DNA from: CAYNSX01 sp964400165 | GTDB taxonomy: Bacteria > Armatimonadota > Hebobacteria > CAYNSX01 | DNA length: 64,000 bases | Assembly (NCBI GenBank): GCA_964400165.1 | Contig: CAYNSX010000001.1 | Span: forward strand, 1 to 64,000 | Direction of reading: 5' to 3' | Shown: positions 58,219 through 64,000 of the stretch, in pieces | Position numbering within the stretch: the stretch's first letter is position 1 | How the letters are laid out: each line of letters opens with the position of its first letter | The notes under the pieces: model-generated | What the model was told of the DNA's origin: nothing | Database searches by the model: none | The model's input: only the letters and a program-made list of their open reading frames with translations | Made by a program: the position numbers and the translations under genes

Positions 58219-58545
58219 CTAATTCCCGTCCAGGGCCAGGCGGCGTTTGATGGCGTCCTTGGACATGTAGCCCACCATTTTGTCCTGCACCTTGCCGTCG
58301 CGGAAGTAGATGAGCGCCGGGATGGCCTGGACGCCATAGCGCATCGCCAGGTCGCCTTCGTCGTCCACATTCACTTGCACGATGCGGAGTTTGCCCTTGA
58401 AGTCTTCGGCGAGGCCTTCGAGGATGGGGGTCAGCGCCTTGCACGGGCCGCACCAGGGGGCCCAGAAATCCACCAGGACGGGGGTCTTCGACCCCTCGAC
58501 TTCGGTGGCGAAATCGGCGGCGCCGACGGCTTGGAAGTCCGACAT
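58219..58545 (-). CDS. trxA: Thioredoxin
   Basis: A 108-residue classical cytoplasmic thioredoxin: LVDFWAPWCGPCKALTPILEGLA with Cys32/Cys35, VNVDDEGDLAMRYGVQAIPALIYFRDG with the cis-Pro and GYMSKDAIKRRL. AGAGGA precedes ATG 58545. It is a general disulfide reductase and a possible reductant for the AhpD-like selenoprotein. Confidence 0.95.
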   Translation of the reverse strand: MSDFQAVGAADFATEVEGSKTPVLVDFWAPWCGPCKALTPILEGLAEDFKGKLRIVQVNVDDEGDLAMRYGVQAIPALIYFRDGKVQDKMVGYMSKDAIKRRLALDGN

Positions 58546-58678
58546 AGATGTTCCTCTTTCGTGAGTGCGGGGCAGCCCGGAAGGGTAACAACGCCAGCCC
58601 GCGACTGTCAACGCGGGCCGTGCGGTGCGCCGTCCGGCGCCCTATGCACGAACGGCGGGCTGCGGTAGTTTGTTCCCG

Positions 58679-59668
58679 ATGAGCGGCGGATTCAGGCGAG
58701 CGAGCGGTGCGACCACAAGTCTGCACATCGCGAGCGCCGTCAGCGTAGCGATTGCTGTCGGATTGTCAGCCGGATGCGCCGACACGGGGTTGCCGCCGGC
58801 GCCCACGGTGAGCGAAGAAGTGCCGCTCGTTCCGCTCGTGCGGGCGCGAACGCCGGATGAAGCCTTCGGCGGGCCGCGGCCGAAACTGGACCCGCTGCTG
58901 GTGGAAGTGTTGGATGGCCGCTGGAAGCGACAACTGGAACTGAAATCGCTGTGGTTTGTCTTGAAGGAATCGCACACTGAACGCCTTGGGGATGGGAGGA
59001 TACTGCAGAATTCGGCTCCGTGGATCTCCGCCTGGGACGAGCGCTGGGGATACCGCACGGTCGACGGCAATGTGCTTCGCCCGAAGGACTGGCTGCCTGT
59101 GATGATCTATGGCGACCCGCAGGACGCCAAGCAGAGCGGGGCAACGATTGAAATGCGTCGCCGGTCATACGCTCCGCTGGCTGTCCTCGAATATGGCGGG
59201 CCCGATGAACTCGAGGCCCGAGTGCGAAGTGAGGGCGGAGTGTGGACCGCACGACGGGAACGAACAAGCGGAGTGACACGAATTCGCCTGGAACATCACT
59301 GGACCGACGGCCGATCGTTGGAGACTTGGTGGCTCGATTCGGCGAGAGGCAATGTCGTCACGCAATCGGAGAGCGTCGTTTACGGTTCGCCCGAACTGTA
59401 CGGACCGAATGCTGTGACTCGCACCTCGACCTCCGTGAACCGAGCCACCGAACTGAAGCCGGGACTGTGGGTGCCGATTGAGTGGCGCACGCACATGCAC
59501 CTTGAGGGATTCGAGAAGCTGGTTCGCATCCCCGGTGGATTCAAGGATGTCGATGCCATTTTCGTGGTCAGCGAAATCGATGCCAACCCGGTGCTCGATC
59601 CGAGCATGTTTCGAGTCGTGCGCAAGCAAGCGGCGGTCGGCCACAAGCTGGGGTCCGGAAACAGGTGA
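58679..59668 (+). CDS. Lipoprotein of unknown function, copy 1
   Basis: A 329-residue lipoprotein (lipobox LSAGC). After a Pro-rich linker the protein has TPDEAFGGPRPKLDPLLVEVLDGRWKRQLELKSLWF and then a beta-rich domain (WDERWGYRTVDG.., GLWVPIEWRTHMHLEGF) that resembles LolA/DUF-type periplasmic lipid-binding half-barrels. The same front motif occurs in the next protein. Its stop overlaps the next GTG (GTGA). Confidence 0.6.
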   Translation: MSGGFRRASGATTSLHIASAVSVAIAVGLSAGCADTGLPPAPTVSEEVPLVPLVRARTPDEAFGGPRPKLDPLLVEVLDGRWKRQLELKSLWFVLKESHTERLGDGRILQNSAPWISAWDERWGYRTVDGNVLRPKDWLPVMIYGDPQDAKQSGATIEMRRRSYAPLAVLEYGGPDELEARVRSEGGVWTARRERTSGVTRIRLEHHWTDGRSLETWWLDSARGNVVTQSESVVYGSPELYGPNAVTRTSTSVNRATELKPGLWVPIEWRTHMHLEGFEKLVRIPGGFKDVDAIFVVSEIDANPVLDPSMFRVVRKQAAVGHKLGSGNR

Positions 59669-60585
59669 CGGTAAACCGTCCGGGACGACTTGCTCTCGCG
59701 GCGCTGTTCGTCGCCGGCGTTGGCTGCACGCGGAAGCCGCCCCCGGCGCCGGTGGCGCTGCCCGACCCGGCGGCGCGGCTCGTGAGGCCGCAAACGCCGG
59801 ACGATCTCTTCGGCGAGCCGCGGCCGAAGTTGCCCGCAGAAGTCGTCAAGGTGCTCGATGCGCTGTGGGCGCGGCAGTTGCAGGTGCATCGACTCGAGGT
59901 CCGCGTGTCAATCGAAGAGTTAGATGAGGCGGGAAACCCGCGCGCCGACAAGAGGCCGCTGACACGGTATGTGGCCTGGGACGAGCGCTACGGTTATCGC
60001 TTGTTCGCCACCGGCGAGGGGTTCATCTGCGACGGCAAGGAGCACACCGACCTGTCGCTCGGTCGCAAGACCCCGTGCCCCGAAGGGGGCTTCCACGCCA
60101 AGGTCGCGCCGATCTTCGAAGCGGAGCCGCTGGGGGCGAGCCGGCTGGAGATGCTGGTGCGACAGCCGGGCACTAGGATTCGGACAGCATTCGCGTTCGT
60201 TGACGGCGTAGAGGCATCATGGGCTGAGGACTACTTCACCTTGATCACTGGCGATACGAGGGGGCGAACCGAACTAACTCTGGGTTTCAATCGCGATCTC
60301 GCGGGCACTCCGATAAGTGCGGAGAGAATGGATTATCTATACGCTGTCAGCCGCGCTCGGATAATCAGCCATCAGACCATCTCGGTTGATGACTTCACCG
60401 AGAAGGACCCCGGGCTGTGGGTCGCAGGCATCCTGAACACCGAGCATACCCAACTCGACCCCATCAGCCGGAAGAATGTGACGACCCGGTTTCGGCAGAC
60501 ACTGGTGGATTTCATCGTCAACGGGCCCTCCAACCCCGCTCTCTTCTTGCCAGGCGCCAAGCCGCCCCAGCCCCCGACACCTTGA
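59665..60585 (+). CDS. Lipoprotein of unknown function, copy 2
   Basis: A 306-residue lipoprotein (lipobox VAGVGC) paralogous to the one before: TPDDLFGEPRPKLPAEVVKVLDALWARQLQVHRLEVRV, then WDERYGYRLFATG and DPGLWVAGILNTEHTQL match the same positions. GTG 59665 overlaps the preceding stop. Its stop is within the TTGACA of the dnaK promoter. Confidence 0.6.
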   Translation: MTVNRPGRLALAALFVAGVGCTRKPPPAPVALPDPAARLVRPQTPDDLFGEPRPKLPAEVVKVLDALWARQLQVHRLEVRVSIEELDEAGNPRADKRPLTRYVAWDERYGYRLFATGEGFICDGKEHTDLSLGRKTPCPEGGFHAKVAPIFEAEPLGASRLEMLVRQPGTRIRTAFAFVDGVEASWAEDYFTLITGDTRGRTELTLGFNRDLAGTPISAERMDYLYAVSRARIISHQTISVDDFTEKDPGLWVAGILNTEHTQLDPISRKNVTTRFRQTLVDFIVNGPSNPALFLPGAKPPQPPTP

Positions 60586-60610
60586 CAGTCTGACTGTCAA
60601 CTTTTATACT
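60581..60610 (+). promoter_or_regulatory. dnaK promoter with HAIR-like HspR operator
   Basis: -35 TTGACA (60582-60587), 17-bp spacer, -10 TATACT (60605-60610). Overlapping it, TTGACAG-N5-CTGTCAA is a perfect inverted repeat that reads CTTGA-N11-TCAA-C, one base short of the HAIR consensus CTTGAGT-N7-ACTCAAG bound by HspR. An hspR gene begins at 63882. Confidence 0.7.
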
Positions 60611-60667
60611 AACGCTGTCTACAGGGCTGGCGATGAGAGCGCCGGCTGAAACGGCTGGAGGACGATT

Positions 60668-62515
60668 ATGGCACCGGTTGTGGGCATTGACCTGGGCACC
60701 ACCAACTCCGTCATTGCGGTCATTCAGGGCGGAGACCCGGTGGTGATTCCGAACACGGAGGGCAGCCGCCTGACGCCGTCGGTGGTGGGAATCACGAAGA
60801 CGGGCGAGCGGCTGGTCGGGCAGACGGCGAAGCGGCAGGCGATTCTGAATCCCGAGCGCACGATCGCGTCGATCAAACGGCAGATGGGGACGAAGCACCG
60901 CGTCAAGATCGACGACAAGGAGTATTCGCCCGAAGAAATCTCCGCCATGATCCTCCAGAAACTGAAGGCCGACGCCGAAGCCTATCTCGGCGACAAGGTG
61001 ACGCAGGCGGTCATCACCGTCCCCGCCTACTTCGACGACGCGCAGCGCACCGCGACGAAGACTGCGGGTGAGATCGCGGGCCTCGAAGTGCTGCGCATCA
61101 TCAACGAGCCGACGGCGGCGGCGCTCGCCTACGGCCTCGACAAGAAGAAGGACGAGACGATTCTGGTGTGGGACCTGGGCGGCGGGACTTTCGATGTCTC
61201 GCTCCTCGATGTCGGCGAGGGCGTGTTCGAAGTGAAGGCCACTTCCGGCGACACGCGCCTGGGCGGCGACGACTGGGACCAGGCGCTCGTTGACTACCTC
61301 GCCGACGAGTTCAAGAAGTCGCAGGGCATCGACCTGCGGCAGGACCGGCAGGCGCTGCAGCGGCTGCGCGAAGCCGCGGAGAAGGCGAAGGTCGAACTCT
61401 CGAATGTGACGCAGACGACGATCAACCTGCCGTATGTCACCGCCGACCAGCACGGGCCGAAGCACCTCGACATGGCGCTGACGCGGGCGAAGTTCGACGA
61501 CCTGACCGCGGCGCTGCTGAAGCGCTGCGAGGGGCCGTTCCGCCAGGCGGTGGCCGACGCCAAGGTGTCGGTCGAAGACCTGGATGAAGTGGTGCTCGTC
61601 GGCGGTGCGACGCGCATGCCGATGGTGCAGGAATTGGTGAAGCGGCTGACGGGCAAGGAGCCGCACCGCGGCGTGAACCCGGATGAAGTGGTCGCGGTCG
61701 GCGCCGCCATTCAGGCGGGCATTCTCGGCGGACAGGTGCGCGAGGTGGTGTTGCTCGATGTGACGCCGCTGTCGCTCGGCATCGAGACGCTCGGGGGTGT
61801 TTGCACGAAACTGATCGAGCGCAACACGACCATCCCGACGCGCAAGTCGGAGATGTTCAGCACCGCGGCCGACGGGCAGACGGAGGTCGAGGTGCATGTC
61901 TTGCAGGGCGAGCGGGCGATGGCGAAGGACAACCGGTCGCTGGGCAAGTTTCACCTGACCGGCATCCCGCCGGCGCCGCGCGGGATTCCGAAAGTCGAGG
62001 TCACATTCGACCTCGATGTGAACGGCATCTTGAGTGTGACCGCGAAGGACACGGCCAGCGGCCGCGAACAGGCGATCCGCATCACCGGCTCGGCGCAACT
62101 GGCGCCGGATGAAGTCGAGAAGATGCGCAAGGCCGCCGATGAATTCGCCGAGCAGGACAAGCAAATCCGCGAACTCGCCGACGCACGCAACCAGGCCGAC
62201 TCGCTGGTGTATCAGATGGAGCGGCTGGTGAAGGAACACGAGGCGAAGATCGGCGACACCGACAAGCAAGAAGTGCAACGCGGCATCGAGGCGGTGCGCA
62301 CGGCGGTCGCGGGCGAGGATGTCGCCGCCATTCGCCGGGCGACCGACGACTTGCAGAAGACTTCGTTCCGCATCTCGGAAGCGCTCTACCGCGATGCCGC
62401 CGCGGCGGGCGCTCCCGCAGGAGAACCGGCGGGCGACGGCACGCCGCCGCCCGACGGCGCCGCCAGCGGCGATGACGGCGGCGTGGTCGACGCCGAATTC
62501 CGGAAGACGGAGTAG
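60668..62515 (+). CDS. dnaK: Hsp70 chaperone DnaK
   Basis: A 615-residue Hsp70 with GIDLGTTNSVIAVI, NEPTAAALAYGLDKKKDETILVWDLGGGTFDVSLLDV, VVLVGGATRMPMVQ and the linker VVLLDVTPLSLGIETLGG; the substrate domain and helical lid follow. Slightly shorter than the usual ~635. It refolds client proteins with DnaJ. First gene of a dnaK-hsp20-dnaJ-hspR operon; the GrpE exchange factor is not in it. GGAGG precedes the ATG. Confidence 0.97.
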   Translation: MAPVVGIDLGTTNSVIAVIQGGDPVVIPNTEGSRLTPSVVGITKTGERLVGQTAKRQAILNPERTIASIKRQMGTKHRVKIDDKEYSPEEISAMILQKLKADAEAYLGDKVTQAVITVPAYFDDAQRTATKTAGEIAGLEVLRIINEPTAAALAYGLDKKKDETILVWDLGGGTFDVSLLDVGEGVFEVKATSGDTRLGGDDWDQALVDYLADEFKKSQGIDLRQDRQALQRLREAAEKAKVELSNVTQTTINLPYVTADQHGPKHLDMALTRAKFDDLTAALLKRCEGPFRQAVADAKVSVEDLDEVVLVGGATRMPMVQELVKRLTGKEPHRGVNPDEVVAVGAAIQAGILGGQVREVVLLDVTPLSLGIETLGGVCTKLIERNTTIPTRKSEMFSTAADGQTEVEVHVLQGERAMAKDNRSLGKFHLTGIPPAPRGIPKVEVTFDLDVNGILSVTAKDTASGREQAIRITGSAQLAPDEVEKMRKAADEFAEQDKQIRELADARNQADSLVYQMERLVKEHEAKIGDTDKQEVQRGIEAVRTAVAGEDVAAIRRATDDLQKTSFRISEALYRDAAAAGAPAGEPAGDGTPPPDGAASGDDGGVVDAEFRKTE

Positions 62516-62525
62516 GAGGCCTGCG

Positions 62526-62969
62526 ATGTCGCGCTGGGACCCGTTCGGCGATTTGCAGAACTTTGAGCGGCGCTTCAACCGGCTGTTCGAGGGGCTGGCC
62601 GCGCCCCGGCATGCCGGGGCGACCGCGGACGACCCGTGGGCGCCGCCGGTCGACATTTTCGAGACGGACGACACGCTGGTGCTGCTGCTTGATGTGCCGG
62701 GCGCGCGCCGCGACTCGATCACCGTGACGCTCGAGCGCGACTGCCTGACGGTCAGCGGCGAGCGGCCGGCGACCGCCCTCAACGGCGACGGGCGCCTGCT
62801 GCGCGCCGAGCGGCAGGGCGGAGCGTTCCGGCGTTCGTTCAGCATCGGCGTGCCGGTGGACGCGGCGCAGGTGCGGGCGCGCTACCGCGACGGCGTGCTG
62901 GAAGTGACGCTGCCGAAGTCGGGCACGCCGGAGCCGCGCCGCATCGAGGTCAGTGTCGAGAGCGACTGA
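62526..62969 (+). CDS. Small heat shock protein Hsp20
   Basis: A 147-residue alpha-crystallin-domain protein: MSRWDPFGDLQNFERRFNRLF, PPVDIFETDDTLVLLLDVPGARRDSITVTLERDCLTVSGER and GAFRRSFSIGVPVD..ARYRDGVLEVTLPKSG. It holds unfolded proteins for DnaK. It occupies the place where grpE is commonly found in such operons. AGGAGG precedes the ATG; its TGA overlaps the dnaJ ATG. Confidence 0.93.
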   Translation: MSRWDPFGDLQNFERRFNRLFEGLAAPRHAGATADDPWAPPVDIFETDDTLVLLLDVPGARRDSITVTLERDCLTVSGERPATALNGDGRLLRAERQGGAFRRSFSIGVPVDAAQVRARYRDGVLEVTLPKSGTPEPRRIEVSVESD

Positions 62970-63880
62970 TGCCCGCCGTCCAACGCGATTACTATGAAGT
63001 CCTCGGAGTGCCGCGCAATGCGCCGGCGAAGGATATCCGCGCCGCCTACCGCCGCCTGGCGCGGAAGTCTCACCCCGACGCCAACCCGAAGGACCCGCAG
63101 GCCGCCGAGCGCTTCAAGGGCATCTCGGAGGCGTACGCGGTGTTGTCGGACCCGCAGAAGCGGGCGCAGTACGACCAGTTCGGGCAACTCGGCGACTTCG
63201 ATTTCCGGCACGGCACCGGCCCGGGCGGACTCCGCTGGGAAGTCATTAGCGGCGACCCGTTCGACGCGGAGGGGCCGCTCGGCGGGATGGGGTCGCTGTT
63301 CGATCAATTCTTCGGCGGCGCGACGCGGGCGCAGCCGCAGCGCGGGCGCGATGTCATGCTCGAACTGCCGCTGGCACTGGACGAGGCGTTCGCGGGCGGG
63401 CGGCGGACGGTGAACGCGCCCGGCGGGCGCATCGAGGTGGTCATCCCGCGGGGCGTGGACAACGGGACGCGCATCCGCGTCGCCGGGCAGGGCGAGCAGC
63501 CGGGCGGCGACCTGTATCTGCGCGTGCGGCTGGAGCCGCACCCGTTCTTCGAGCGGCGCGGGCGCGACATTCACTGCCGCGTGCCGGTGACTTTCGCCGA
63601 GGCGGCGCTCGGCGCCACCATCACCGTGCCGACGCTGCACGGGCCGGTGGAACTGACCATCCCGCCCGGCACCAGCACGACGCAACGCCTGCGCCTGGGC
63701 GGACTCGGCATGCCCGGCATGGCGGACGCGCGCTTCGGCGACCAGATTGTGCAGATCGACATCGTCGTGCCGGCCAAACTGACTGAGGACGAGAAGCGGC
63801 TGGTCGAGCAACTGGCCGCGGCGCGCAACGGCGACCCGCGCGCGCACCTGAAGCGCTTCCTCGGCGCGAAGGCGAAGTGA
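62969..63880 (+). CDS. DnaJ-like co-chaperone (CbpA type, no zinc finger)
   Basis: A 303-residue class B J-protein: J domain YYEVLGVPRNAPAKDIRAAYRRLARKSHPDANP with His35-Pro-Asp37, a Gly/Phe-poor linker, and the C-terminal beta domains (VMLELPLALDEAFAGGRRTV.., DLYLRVRLEPHPFFERRGRDIHCRVPVTFAEAALGATITVPTLHG). The CxxCxGxG zinc region of true DnaJ is absent, as in CbpA. It stimulates DnaK ATPase. Confidence 0.93.
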   Translation: MPAVQRDYYEVLGVPRNAPAKDIRAAYRRLARKSHPDANPKDPQAAERFKGISEAYAVLSDPQKRAQYDQFGQLGDFDFRHGTGPGGLRWEVISGDPFDAEGPLGGMGSLFDQFFGGATRAQPQRGRDVMLELPLALDEAFAGGRRTVNAPGGRIEVVIPRGVDNGTRIRVAGQGEQPGGDLYLRVRLEPHPFFERRGRDIHCRVPVTFAEAALGATITVPTLHGPVELTIPPGTSTTQRLRLGGLGMPGMADARFGDQIVQIDIVVPAKLTEDEKRLVEQLAAARNGDPRAHLKRFLGAKAK

Positions 63881-63881
63881 C

Positions 63882-64000
63882 ATGACCGCCCCCCGCGAGC
63901 GGGACGAGCGCCCGGTGTATTCCATCAGCGTGGCCGCGGCGATTCTGGAAGTGCACCCGCAGACGCTGCGCATTTATGAGCGCATCGGCCTGCTGGAGCC
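63882..64000 (+). CDS. hspR: HspR-type MerR-family heat-shock repressor (partial)
   Basis: The first 39 residues are visible before the window ends: VYSISVAAAILEVHPQTLRIYERIGLLEP is the MerR helix-turn-helix of HspR proteins. HspR represses dnaK operons by binding HAIR sites with DnaK as corepressor. It starts one base after the dnaJ stop. The HAIR-like site at 60581 is its predicted target. Confidence 0.88.
   Translation, partial: MTAPRERDERPVYSISVAAAILEVHPQTLRIYERIGLLE

Noticed and set aside
60581..60610. CIRCE/HrcA operator before dnaK
   Set aside because: The repeat does not contain the TTAGCACTC/GAGTGCTAA arms; it fits the HAIR outline instead, and an HspR gene is in the operon.

Overview
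The window is a high-GC stretch (most genes look well above 60% GC) from a diderm bacterium. Outer-membrane features are a TolC-type efflux trio, a beta-barrel with a C-terminal Tyr, lipoproteins and LolA-like proteins. The mix of a multiheme cytochrome/TPR protein, a CRTAC1-type ASPIC/UnbV protein, a pseudopilin, an HspR-type heat-shock operon and an FTR1 permease does not fix the phylum; Planctomycetota, Acidobacteriota, Armatimonadota or a similar lineage would all fit. A run of ten Ns at 37587-37596 shows that this is a draft scaffold.

Layout. 1-2719: end of an unknown gene, an MBL hydrolase, then an Lrp regulator overlapping a PLP sulfur-amino-acid enzyme. 2918-6739: tRNA(CAT), an alpha/beta hydrolase and a zinc-ribbon/cyclase/AAA/TPR signalling protein. 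6898-8658: three very small genes joined by ATGA overlaps, then a radical SAM maturase, which resembles a peptide-modification locus. It converges on a MoeZ-type sulfur-carrier activator (8652-9821). 9902-17016: exported propeller protein, DUF4440 protein, ABC-2 exporter, S41 peptidase, LolA-like protein and a run of perfect hairpins. 17283-23589: inner-membrane pentaheme cytochrome with TPRs, CRTAC1 lipoprotein and SLH/coiled-coil porin, possibly an electron-transfer conduit. 23696-30721: HME-RND efflux operon with YtkA-like domains. 30782-35736 (minus): Cys-rich lipoprotein, diheme cytochrome lipoprotein, MutT, MutY, DUF2079 protein and gamma-carbonic anhydrase, divergent from MidA. 36963-37520: HicB with a decayed HicA. 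37735-40523: GH15-like protein, peptidase C26 and a small membrane protein.

40570-42333 is a metal-responsive operon: promoter plus TTAGG-CACA-CCTAA operator, a DtxR/MntR repressor, and an FTR1 permease fused to a second DtxR-like module. A low-GC orphan nucleotide cyclase follows. At 43762-44319 an AhpD-like gene carries an in-frame TGA exactly where the second redox Cys of CxxC should be, followed by a SECIS-like hairpin. It is most simply read as a selenoprotein with a CxxU motif. 44320-45023 is a dense block of palindromic repeats; then come two tandem membrane proteins, SerS, three tandem DinB proteins, an amino-acid permease, transaldolase and an MBL-rhodanese protein. 54027-56564 is an unrecognised four-gene cassette (redoxin, pseudopilin, exported 16-Cys protein, anchored protein). 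The right end has a FolD lacking its catalytic Lys, a FmdB zinc ribbon, thioredoxin, a lipoprotein pair, and a dnaK-hsp20-dnaJ-hspR operon behind a HAIR-like operator.

Palindromic repeats are scattered throughout, and in three places the last codons of a neighbouring gene reappear as diverged relics beside such repeats. These suggest repeated tandem duplication and deletion.
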